Shown here one piece after another: positions 55,693 through 64,000 of a stretch of 64,000 nt of DNA. The notes beneath the pieces were generated by a model, which had not been told where the DNA came from, did no database searches, and saw nothing but the letters and a program-made list of their open reading frames with translations. The stretch is from Cryptomeria japonica (taxonomy: Eukaryota; Streptophyta; Pinopsida; Cupressales; Cupressaceae). The position numbers and the translations under genes are program-made. Location of the stretch: NCBI RefSeq assembly GCF_030272615.1, contig NC_081413.1:448792538-448856537 (forward strand), written 5' to 3'. Positions within the stretch are counted from its first letter, which is position 1. Every line of letters starts with the position of its first letter.

Positions 55693-56296
55693 TACGTTCT
55701 ACCTCTATCTCTCCTAGACCACTTCGACAATAATATCAAGCAAGTCATATATGATCTTGGAAAATACATGAGGTAAGTAGTGATGTTTGTTCAATTTGTT
55801 GTATAGATATTATATTTGCCATTTGTTTTACTTGTTATGCAATATATTGTATATTATTTTGTAAAGTCTCGTTAATATATTTTTGCGTCTTCAATCTCTT
55901 TTAGGTGGTTGTCATCTAAAGAAATCCACAAGGAAGATATAAAATATTGGAAGAGAAAAATCCCTCATCTAATGTGTGAAATGCAAAAGTGTCTACCTTC
56001 AACTTTTTTCAATGCACAAGAACACTACCTCATACACCAAGTTGAGGAGATTGAATTGTGTGGACCTGTACACACTAGGTCAATGTGGATGGTTGAGAGG
56101 CACTTAAAATTTTTGAAGGCTTTGGTTCGACAAAGAGCACATCCTGAGGGTTCTATGGTGGAGGGATATATGGTATACCAAACTATGGTGTACATTACTG
56201 AATATCTTCCTAAGTTTGCAACAAAAATCCATGTAGATCGCATTTGGGATCCCAACCCCATTAAAAAATTCAAAGGGGAGCACTTGATGGGGAAAG
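55693..56296 (+). pseudogene. CACTA DUF4218 domain (exons 6-7)
   Basis: YVLPLSLLDHFDNNIKQVIYD starts exon 6; exon 7 has WKRKIPHLMCEMQKCLPSTFF, HLIHQVEEIELCGPVHTRSMW (with YLIHQ) and ERHLKFLKALVRQRAHPEGSM. This is the DUF4218 domain that follows tnp2 in plant CACTA genes. The 55773-55904 intron separates codons of MRW cleanly. No stop lies within this part. Confidence 0.9.
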
Positions 56297-56402
56297 GTAG
56301 ATTGAAGAAAGTGAGAGTTAATTATAAGATGTTATTGTAGTATATTAATTCTTCATCTTCTAAATAAATCTGTTGTAAGTGGTCTATTAATTATTTGTAC
56401 AG

Positions 56403-57010
56403 TTGGTCAGGAGTGGGATGCGCTACATTTGTATATTGCAAACAATCTTGATTGGATGACGGTGTGGATTGAACGATGTCAACAATCTGGTCGCACATTA
56501 ACATGGGATGGTGTTGCTTCATTGGTTAAAGAAGCTCATTGTAATGGAGATTCTAATGTTACACAAAGGGAAATTGATTTAGCATATGGTTTAAGAGATC
56601 AACAGGTACGTATAATTTTATTAATCACACGTATGTTTATCAACTCATGATGCAATAATTTTAATATGTTAGACATATTGTAGGTCAAACACCACAAGGC
56701 TATGTGCTACAATGGTCATAAATTTCGCATCAAACAGTTGGATGACACGAAGAAAACTTGTGATTCTGGGATAACTGCAGTCTTTGAGGTGACCAATATT
56801 TCATCTAGAAATGACATACATCCTCAAGAGTCTCAAAATCAATACTATGGCATTTTGGATGATATACTTGAGTGTGACTTTAATTCCTTCAAATTAGTTT
56901 TGTTCGTTGTCAAATGGTATAGGCTACGACTGAATAAAAATGATCCTGATAGAACTGTTATCGAACATGATAATGGATTTACAATGGTTAATACAAGGTC
57001 ATTTGAATGA
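56403..57010 (+). pseudogene. CACTA linker and DUF4216 domain (exons 8-9)
   Basis: Exon 8 reads GQEWDALHLYIANNLDWMTVW then TWDGVASLVKEAH. Exon 9 has GHKFRIKQLDDTKKTCDSG, QYYGILDDILECDFNSF and VLFVVKWYRLR, the DUF4216 block. The frame is stopped by TGA at 57008-57010, after which homologous coding (VGDEPYVLPSQCEQVFYLEV) continues in frame. Confidence 0.88.
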
Positions 57011-57189
57011 GTTGGGGATGAGCCCTATGTTCTTCCAAGTCAATGTGAGCAGGTATTTTACTTAGAGGTTCCACATAAACTGGGTTGGTGATTTGTTGTT
57101 AGACATGATCCAAGAGGAAGGCCGATAATGTATAATGTGATGGAAGAAGAAGATACCAAAGAAGTAGAAGATGATATAGATGATGATCG

Positions 57190-57393
57190 CGATCGATAGT
57201 TAGTCGATGATGTTCCTGATGGAAATGTACACGAAGAAGAAGCTGATGATGATGATGCTGCTGCTGATGGTGATGGTGATGGTGATGGTGATGGTGATGG
57301 TGACGGTGATGGTGATGACAATGATGTTGATGATGATGATGATGACGATGATGATGATGATGACAACGATGACGGCGACGATGATGATGTTGT

Positions 57394-57452
<59 letters not shown>

Positions 57453-57487
57453 GTCATGATGATGAGTTGGATGAAGAAGAAGATCAA
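57190..57487 (+). repeat. GAT trinucleotide expansion coding a poly-Asp tail
   Basis: After a TAG at 57197, the CACTA frame reads Asp/Glu-rich sequence, then (GATGGT)n and long (GAT)n runs giving Asp-Gly and poly-Asp, ending DELDEEEDQ and a TGA. CACTA transposases often end acidic; here the segment has expanded by trinucleotide slippage. Other frames over it give poly-Met, poly-Ser and poly-Ile and are artefacts. Confidence 0.9.
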
Positions 57488-57490
57488 TGA

Positions 57491-58316
57491 CATGAATGAA
57501 ATGTATGAGATGCGATTATTATATTATCTATTTAATATTGATATCTTGATAGAAATTTGTTAGACTTATATGGTTACATAAATAATTCATATGTTTTGAA
57601 TTCTAATGCCATTACTTAATTAATTCACGATGCACCTCTAGCTATGTGATAGATGGTGATTTAAAATACATATGTGATGGATTACATGCTTATGATGATA
57701 CATATGACATTTTTGAACTTTGTGTTTATTTATGGAATGTGGACTACTTATTAGCTATGTGATGGATGGTGATTTATGATATGTATGTGATGGATTACAT
57801 GTTTATGATGATACATATGTGATTCTTATGATGCTCAATTACATTTATGATGATACATATGTGATGCTTATGATGCTCAATTGTTGGTGTAGGAACCTGA
57901 ACCCCTTTGACAAGGATCCTGCACAGTCTCATGGATTGACAGGTATAAGTTAATACACCTTATAGAAATAATATATTTTTTAAAAATTACAAGAAAAACA
58001 AACTTCCTCAGTTTTTCAAACCTCAACATTAGTAGCAAATCTAATACAGTTATCAACACTTGAGGCCCCAGTTAGACTTACTCAAATTTTAATCTCAACA
58101 TCAACTTTATGGCCAACTTCTTCATCAATATTACCCTCATTTGCAAAATATCTCTCTCATTACCAACTAACTCTCTCATTTGATGGTGCACAGGTATCAC
58201 CAAATAGGTATTTGTTAGATGTGTCTTCCTCAAGTGAGGGAAATGTAGGAATAGAAGAGGAAAGTGAGACATGTAGTAGATCTCAAATAGGGAGATCAAC
58301 TAGAGATCAAAAGATT
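57491..58316. other. Downstream flank of CACTA gene with short repeats
   Basis: No gene is seen. Repeats at 57640-57870 are listed separately. No TAGTG-type terminal repeat was found before the copia LTR at 58322. Confidence 0.55.
57640..57870. repeat. Direct repeats downstream of the CACTA gene
   Basis: AGCTATGTGAT..GATGGTGAT starts near 57640 and 57753 (113-base period), each followed by ATGTGATGGATTACATG and TATGATGATACATATG. Then a 44-base phrase ending CTTATGATGCTCAATT is duplicated. These could be subterminal repeats, which CACTA elements carry near their ends; that is an inference. Confidence 0.75.
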
Positions 58317-58321
58317 AGAAG
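58317..58321. repeat. Possible target duplication of element F, left
   Basis: AGAAG precedes the LTR. The right-hand partner lies beyond the window, so this is unproven. Confidence 0.35.
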
Positions 58322-58768
58322 TGTTGGTGTAAATAAATATTCATTTTGGATATTATTACACTTACTTAAGTTAACTTAGGATAATGCATCTCTTCGTAGT
58401 TTGGATTTGAGACACTTAGGGAAGTGTGCACTTAGGGATAGAGCTTGTAGGAGAAATTCCACCTTTTGTGGTCTTATTTTGCTGTTACACTCCACATTCG
58501 GTGGGTCATCCACCTCTTGTGGAATATTATATTGTTTCTCCTACCTACCCTTAGTATTTCTTACCTACCTTTGTTTCTCATTGAGCCACATGTCATATTT
58601 GTGTGCTCATACATCCATATGGCCTTGCCTATATAAGCAGGCCTCTATTCATTGTATTGGTTAATCCAGTTGATCATTTGTATATTGATGAGAATACAGT
58701 TTGTTCTTGTCATTTTATTGTCTCTTTTATGCTTTTCATTGTGCCCTTGATCTTGGCAAAATCCTACA
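58322..58768 (+). repeat. 5' LTR of copia element F, 447 bases
   Basis: Starts TGTTGGTGTA and ends AAATCCTACA, abutting a PBS. The length fits a short copia LTR, unlike the 0.8-1.2 kb LTRs of A, C, D and E. Confidence 0.88.
58630..58638 (+). promoter_or_regulatory. TATA box in F's LTR
   Basis: TATATAAGC about 130 bases before the LTR end, a typical promoter distance for copia LTRs. Confidence 0.7.
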
Positions 58769-58780
58769 TGGTATCAGAGC
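58769..58780 (+). other. Primer binding site of F
   Basis: TGGTATCAGAGC, the initiator tRNA-Met complement, directly after the LTR with no spacer. Confidence 0.93.
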
Positions 58781-60347
58781 TATTGGGGCTTCATTGATCG
58801 GTTTTTGGAAACATCGTGGAAGGCTTCTATTTTCGGATTTGGGGATCTTCATTTTTTGGGGGCGTCATACAGTGATTTGGACATCACCGTTGAATCCGGG
58901 AGGCCGTTTCCATTAATTTTGACTATAAAGTCAACCTATTTTGGTGAGAAATTTTTTTTTCCCCATTTTGGCTATTATTGTACGGATTTCAAAAAAATTT
59001 AAATTTTATTTTTTTATTTTTTTAAAAAAAAATTTCGAAAAAATTTCAAAATGAAAAAAAAAAATCGAAAAAAAAAAAACAAAGCAAAAAATTTTTAAAA
59101 AAAAGGTTTTTTCTGCATATTTGTTTGGGGGTCCGCAGACCCCCCCGTACACTGTACCTGCGTGTCGTGCAGGGGTTGCAAGCACCACCCGTACCCTTTT
59201 GCAGGTCCCGCCGCCGCCACTGTGCTTCGTCCGCCAGTCGCTCCGAACGCCGCGCCCCGCTCGCTGCACAAACACCGCGCCACCGCCTCAGAACGCCCCA
59301 GCCGCCGCGCCCGTCTACCCAGTGCCACCATCGGCCAGAGACTTCCGGTGACTGCCCAGACACCTCCGGCCGCCAACGGCACCAGACCAGCCACCGCCTC
59401 TGGCAACAGCCACGCTGATACGCAGTCAGCATACCGACCCACCACATGGCTCTCAAACAGCCCTCTGTATGCCACATCCTCTACACAACCACGATAGATC
59501 CGTACAGTCCGTACTACATAGTCACAGAGCCACGCAGTCATTCGTACAGTGCAACGTCATCCGTACGGCCTGCACAGTCACCTGCACAGTTAGCAGTCCG
59601 TACAGTACGGACGCCCAGTCAGTAGGGAGGCGAATTTTGTGCGACGGTCATACGGCCATCAAATTTAACACAATGACTTGCTGACATCAGCACCACATCA
59701 ACACTTTTTGAAATTTTTTTGACCCCTCTCCATTGGGCTTTTCAGTTTTGCAGTCCAACTTTGGAAGGCCATATCTTGCTCATTTTTGCTCCTTTTTTGG
59801 TGCAATTTTTTTTGAAATGGGCTAAAATTTCATGATCTTCACAGTGGTGTGGTAATTTTTTGATTTTGGTGCACAGGTTTTTCAAAAATTTTGGATTATG
59901 ACAACTGTACCTGTCCAATCCTTAATTCTGCAACTTCAAAGGCCTCGTTTGAGCTCATACGACCTCCTTTTTAGGTGCCATTTTTTTCTGAAAGTGCTTA
60001 TTTTTTTGTCTACTTTCAGAATCTATGATCAGATTTCAGAGATTTTGAGTGAAAATTGTACTTTTAGATATTGGTCTTATTTGGCCTATTAGATACTTGT
60101 AAATTGCTTGGATCTTAGTTAGATCTCTTGCATTATCAGTTTGAGACTCTTTTGGCCTTATTGAGGTAGTTGTAAAATTGTAATCAGAAGTCCACTTTGC
60201 CATTTTTTGCAAGTGGCCCATTGTATACGCACTACTTATAAAGTGCCAAAATCATCACATTTGGGGGGGGGTTCTTTGATTGAGTGAATTTGGGGGGGTG
60301 TCTTGTGTGATTGTGCCTCTCATTGTGCTCCTTCCATTCTTGTTGCA
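58781..60347 (+). other. 1.57 kb leader of F, with a GC-rich block and G-runs
   Basis: No gene is supported. An A/T homopolymer zone (58940-59105) precedes a GC-rich block (59130-59640) with recurring GTAC motifs, including the palindromic CCGTACAGTACGG near 59597. G-runs of nine and seven bases occur at about 60264 and 60290 within a near-duplicate TTGG..TTTGATTG phrase. The leader is long compared with the LTR. Open frames in the GC block exist on both strands and look like composition artefacts. Confidence 0.7.
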
Positions 60348-62489
60348 ATGAGTCCTAATAAGTTTCCACCATTAACTCCACATAATTATGCATCATGGAA
60401 AATTAAAGTATGGAGTAAACTAATGGAAAAGGGTCTCACACACTACATAGATGGAACAATCACAGCACCACCTAATCCTAAGGCTGATCCAATTTCTCAA
60501 TTAGAATGGCTCACAAAGAATTGCATGGCTCTTGGAACCTTACGCAAGTATGTATCAGATGACCTCATTTTCCACATTGAGAAGTGTAAAACAATTAAAG
60601 AGGCTTGGGATATGTTTCAAAAATTGTATGGACAAGTTGATGAAATCAGAGGCTATCAAATTGACAATGAGCTCACCAACTTAGATCCCAAGAGTTTTGA
60701 TACAATCCAAGATTATGTAACCAAAGCAAATGAGTTAAGAGAAAAGCTAAAGGATTGTGGAATTGACAAAAAGGATGCTCAGTTGATCTTCAACTTGTTG
60801 GATAAGCTTGCTCCAGAATATGCAGCATTTGTGTCTAGCTTCCAAACTCATCGTTTGATAGTGGGGAGTTCTTATGTTATGCCTTCATTTGATGCTTTCA
60901 TAGAAATTTTAATATTGGAACAAACTAAGTTGTTGAACATGGGGTTTCTCAAGTCTTCAAAGTCCAAGGCTTTGGTAGCAAATCAAGGAAATCAAGGAAG
61001 TCAAGGCAAAGATTCCAACAAGAAGAAGAAGCAATCCAAGTCTAAGCCACACCAGGAAAAAGGACAATCATCCTCTCCATCACAAGGCGATTTTTCATCC
61101 TCTTCCAAGAAGGGGACACCACCTAAGAAGGATAAACCAACTTGTGCATATTGCAAGAAATATGGTCATGATGAGCATCAATGCCACACAAAGCAAGTTG
61201 ATGAGTTAACCAATCTTCTCAAGAAAAACAACATCAACTTGCCATCTGCCTACAGAAAGAAGGATTCATCTCCTTCCTCTTCCTCACAGTCTAAGGGAAA
61301 AGGCCAAGCATTTGTGGCTACAACAGGTTCTTCACAGCAATGGACACTTGACTCGGGTGCCTCATATCACATGGGTTCTACAAAGGAGCAGTTTTCTTCA
61401 TTGGAGCCATCTAAGGTACCTCACATTTACATAGGTGATGACACACAAGTAGAGGTTGAAGGGAAAGGTTCAGTTAACATGGATGATGGAACATTTGAGA
61501 ATGTTCTCTATGTTCCTAACTTGTCTACCAACCTTCTCTCCATCTACCAAATCACTCACCATGGGAATGGGAAAAAGGTTGAGTTTACACCAAATTCAGT
61601 TGTGGTAAAGGAACTTGATGATGATGCCTTGGTAGCAGTGGGACAAGTCAATGACAACTCAAGGCTTTATTCATTTTCCCACTTTGTACCAAGTTCACCT
61701 TCTAGGGCCTTGCTTACTCATTCAAATTCAGAAAGTAAGCTATGGCATGAGCGGTTTGGTCACCTCAACTATCGCTATCTTCAGCAGCTCAGCACTAAAG
61801 ACATGGTCACAGGTCTACCTCGAATTAGTTTTTCAGAGGGTGTATGTTCAGGTTGTTCCATGGGCAAGCATCCCGAAGAGAAGTTTGATAAAGGGAAAAC
61901 TTGGAGAGCTTTGGAAGTTCTTCAACTTGTTCACAGTGATGTAGCAGGTCCATTTCCAGCACCTTCATTCAGTAAGGCCCGCTATGTTCTTACCTTCATT
62001 GATGACTACTCCCGCTTCACTTGGGTCTACTTTCTCATTCATAAGAGTGAAGTATTTGACAAATTTCAGGACTTCAAGACTTGTGTGGAGAAGAAATCAG
62101 GGAAAGTGGTCAAGATTCTTCGCATAGATAATGGAAGGGAATATGTGAACAAGAGACTTGAGGATTTTTGTACATTTGAGGGGATTGATCTTCAGCATTC
62201 TATTGCATACACTCCACAGCAGAATGGGGTTGCAGAACGCAAGAATAGAACTCTCAAAGAAATGGCTAGCTGTATGATACATGCACGTTCTCTTGATCCT
62301 GGCTTTCGGGCAGAGGCTATCAGTTGTGCCACACACATCCAGAATCGGGTTCCTCACAAAGCTTTGCAAGGTATTACTCCTTTTGAAGCTTGGGCTGGTA
62401 GGAAACCGATTGTGAGACATTTCAGAGTCTTTGGGTGTCCAACATGGGCTCGCATACCTCCACAGAAACGCAAGGCATTGGAACCTTAG
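60348..62489 (+). CDS. Copia gag, protease and integrase of F (open frame of 713 codons)
   Basis: The ATG at 60348 (MSPNKFPPLTPHNYASWKI) is the family-like start; the frame is open from 60303 but has no earlier ATG. Gag (UBN2 type) includes YVSDDLIFHIEKCKTIKEAW and LRDK-like helices. The zinc knuckle is CAYCKKYGHDEHQC. Protease: WTLDSGASYHMGSTKE. Pre-integrase: LWHERFGHLNYRYL, CSGCSMGKH. Core: HSDVAGPFPAP (first Asp), FIDDYSRFTWVYFL, LRIDNGREY (second Asp), TPQQNGVAERKNRTLKE (Glu), PFEAWAGRKP. All expected residues are present up to TAG 62487-62489 after KALEP, which is a premature stop, since the same frame goes on. Confidence 0.92.
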   Translation: MSPNKFPPLTPHNYASWKIKVWSKLMEKGLTHYIDGTITAPPNPKADPISQLEWLTKNCMALGTLRKYVSDDLIFHIEKCKTIKEAWDMFQKLYGQVDEIRGYQIDNELTNLDPKSFDTIQDYVTKANELREKLKDCGIDKKDAQLIFNLLDKLAPEYAAFVSSFQTHRLIVGSSYVMPSFDAFIEILILEQTKLLNMGFLKSSKSKALVANQGNQGSQGKDSNKKKKQSKSKPHQEKGQSSSPSQGDFSSSSKKGTPPKKDKPTCAYCKKYGHDEHQCHTKQVDELTNLLKKNNINLPSAYRKKDSSPSSSSQSKGKGQAFVATTGSSQQWTLDSGASYHMGSTKEQFSSLEPSKVPHIYIGDDTQVEVEGKGSVNMDDGTFENVLYVPNLSTNLLSIYQITHHGNGKKVEFTPNSVVVKELDDDALVAVGQVNDNSRLYSFSHFVPSSPSRALLTHSNSESKLWHERFGHLNYRYLQQLSTKDMVTGLPRISFSEGVCSGCSMGKHPEEKFDKGKTWRALEVLQLVHSDVAGPFPAPSFSKARYVLTFIDDYSRFTWVYFLIHKSEVFDKFQDFKTCVEKKSGKVVKILRIDNGREYVNKRLEDFCTFEGIDLQHSIAYTPQQNGVAERKNRTLKEMASCMIHARSLDPGFRAEAISCATHIQNRVPHKALQGITPFEAWAGRKPIVRHFRVFGCPTWARIPPQKRKALEP

Positions 62490-64000
62490 AGTCGACCTTG
62501 CATGTTTGTTGGATATCCTGAGGGTGTTAAGGCATATAGATTAATGGATCTAGAGACACATGAGGTATTCATTGAGAGGAGTGTTCACTTTGAGGAAAGC
62601 TCTCCTAGCTTAGCCTCTCTACCTCCTCCACCTTCCTCCATTATGGATAGTAATGTTAGTGATTCTGATGATGAGACTCCCTCAAATCCGGCTCGCAAGG
62701 TTACACCTCTGCAGGGTCCACTTGCAGTTGAGGAGCCTCGTTCTCCACCTCCACCTAGACCTCGTTGGGCTCAACAGACACTTGAGTCTACGGGTTCTCT
62801 TGTTGGGGATCCTTCGGATACACGGAGAACTCTATCACAACATTAGGATCTTCCACATGCTTTCATTGCTACCACTTCCGATCCATAGACATTTAGGGAA
62901 GCTTTAGGGGATCCTAAGTGGGACCAAGCTATGGAGGAAGAGTATAGTTCCTTGATGAGGAACAACACATGGGATCTAGTCCATCTCCCTAAGGGGAGAA
63001 AGATGGTTCGATGTAAGTGGATCTATCAGACCAAGTTTGCAGCAGATGGTAGTGTGGATAAGTATAAGACTCAGCTTGTTGCAAAAGGTTTTTCTCAAGT
63101 TGCAGGTGTTGACTATACTGAGACCTTTGCCCCCGTAGCCAAGATGAACTCCATTCGTTTGACACTTGCTATTGCTGCAACTCATGGTTGGGCTATACAT
63201 CAGTTGGATGTGAAGAGTGCTTTTCTTCATGGTGATCTTGATGAGGAGATTTATATGGAGCAGCCACAGGGTTTCATCTAGGATACTTCCTTGGTTTGCA
63301 GACTAAGGAAAACTCTCCATGGCCTTAAGCAGGACCCCAGGGCTTGGTATGCCAAGATGGATTCCTTTCTTCTATCCGCAAGGTTCACCAGGTGTCATTT
63401 TGATCTGAATGTCTACATTTTGTGACAGGATGACTCTCACTTGATACTTGTGCTCTATGTTGATGGCTTGATCATTATAGGGAGTACTTCATCCATCATT
63501 AGAAGGGTCAAATCTTCTTTGCATGACAGATTTGCTATGACTGACTTGGGTCTTTTGCACTACTTTCTCGGGATAGAGATTTCACAGTCACCTTCCGGGA
63601 TTACACTATCGTAGCCCAAGTATGCTCTTGATCTACTTGCACGCTTTCATATGGCTGATTGTAAGCCTGCCCCGACTCCCTTTCTTTCAGGAGTCAAGCT
63701 TGAGGCTCAATGTTCCTCTCCACCAGTTGATGCCACTTTGTATCGTCAGCTTGTGGGTAGTCTCATCTACTTGACTCATACATGCCCTGATATTTAATTT
63801 GCAGTTGGCATGGTTTCTTGCTTCATGCAAGAACCACATGAGCTTCATTGGAAAGCCGCCAAATGCATCCTTCATTACATCCAAGGTACACATCAATATG
63901 GGATTCACTATGCAGCAGGCACAGGACTTCGCTTGGTTGGTTACATAGACTCCGATTGGGCTGGCAATCTAGTTGATCGTAAGTCTACCTCTGGTTACAG
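62490..64000 (+). pseudogene. Copia RT and RNase H of F, cut by the window end
   Basis: Same frame as the upstream polyprotein. Linker with a Pro/Ser-rich segment, stops near 62844 and 62886, then RT: WDLVHLPKGRKMVRCKWIY, QLVAKGFSQVAGVDYTETF, IHQLDVKSAFLHGDLDEEIY, then stops near 63279, 63422 and 63612. The catalytic motif reads LYVDGLIIIG, so the second Asp of YVDD is Gly. RLVGSLIYLTHT-type (RQLVGSLIYLTHT) and YIDSDWAGNLVDRKSTSGY begin RNase H at the edge. The element is dead; its 3' LTR lies outside the window. Confidence 0.9.

Larger units (their letters stand above)
53136..57490 (+). mobile_element. CACTA (En/Spm-like) transposase gene, nine exons, decayed
   Basis: Joining GT..AG introns gives exons at 53136-53339, 53442-53810, 53906-54465, 54560-54739, 54823-55586, 55693-55772, 55905-56296, 56403-56605 and 56694-57490. 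Each junction keeps frame and recovers the family order: Cys/His N-terminal finger, tnp2 transposase, DUF4218, DUF4216, acidic tail. Breaks are a one-base insertion near 53703 in a C run, in-frame stops near 54904 and 55231, and three stops after 57007. The transposase would cut element ends and move the DNA. No CACTA/TAGTG terminal inverted repeats were found nearby, so the limits are those of the gene only. Confidence 0.88.

Noticed and set aside
57058-57563. Long open frames of Met, Ser or Ile on both strands
   Set aside because: They are other-frame readings of GAT repeats at the end of the CACTA gene.
52100-58320. CACTA terminal inverted repeats
   Set aside because: Scattered CACTA and TAGTG pentamers do not form a matching pair with target duplications at sensible distances.
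59046-59541. Overlapping open frames of 76-148 codons on both strands
   Set aside because: High GC content removes stop codons in all frames. No motif, start context or conserved domain is visible, and the block lies in a retrotransposon leader.
1-64000. Bacterial-type system (defence island, operon, phage)
   Set aside because: All recognisable coding is plant retrotransposon or CACTA, with introns, LTRs and eukaryotic repeat structure.

Overview
This window looks like nuclear DNA from a plant with a large, repeat-rich genome, most likely a gymnosperm such as a conifer. That placement is an inference from the style of the elements: Sirevirus-like copia, chromovirus and Tat-like gypsy, very long LTRs, and plant CACTA transposase with DUF4218/DUF4216 domains. 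No intact host gene, tRNA, rRNA, organelle insert or CRISPR array was found. Nearly everything recognisable is a transposable element or its debris.

Layout. 1-3963: 3' half of a plus-strand chromovirus polyprotein (RNase H, integrase, chromodomain-like tail), polypurine tract and 3' LTR. 3964-6524: AT-rich spacer with microsatellites, small hairpins, and a striking GC-rich array of seven palindromes (5097-5345). 6525-12353: minus-strand Tat-like gypsy polyprotein in which an extra RNase H lies between protease and reverse transcriptase. 13590-18894: minus-strand gypsy remnant with a 4.7 kb LTR, a PBS and a decayed gag.

19441-47591 is a nested stack of Sirevirus-like copia elements. An old minus-strand copy (G) was hit by C (20034-44950, target duplication AAACC). 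C's gag was hit by plus-strand A (28467-43279). A's reverse transcriptase was hit by B (32567-40352, target duplication GTAAG), a minus-strand element that codes only for gag and protease and whose LTRs differ by only about 20 substitutions. C's 3' LTR was separately split by D (20967-24130), a one-LTR, 5'-truncated copy. E (44976-47591) supplies another LTR preceded by a decayed coiled-coil reading frame.

48137-53135 is degenerate: a pentatricopeptide-repeat (PPR) gene scrap, a copia integrase scrap and several families of degenerate tandem repeats. 53136-57490 is a CACTA transposase with nine recognisable exons, conserved splice sites, several stops and a poly-Asp tail. 58322-64000 is a plus-strand copia element (F) with a short LTR, a TATA box, a PBS abutting the LTR, a 1.57 kb leader, and a polyprotein that runs off the window.

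How the parts relate: LTR decay (about 10% or more in A and C, under 2% in B, by eye) agrees with the nesting order. Most breaks are in-frame TAG/TAA stops where a Gln or Trp codon is expected, which suggests decay by cytosine deamination in silenced repeats. The least ordinary items are the protease-RNase H-RT-RNase H order at 7563-12353, the alternating palindrome array at 5097-5345, the gag-protease-only element B, the inverted leader at the end of D, and the extra reading frame of E.
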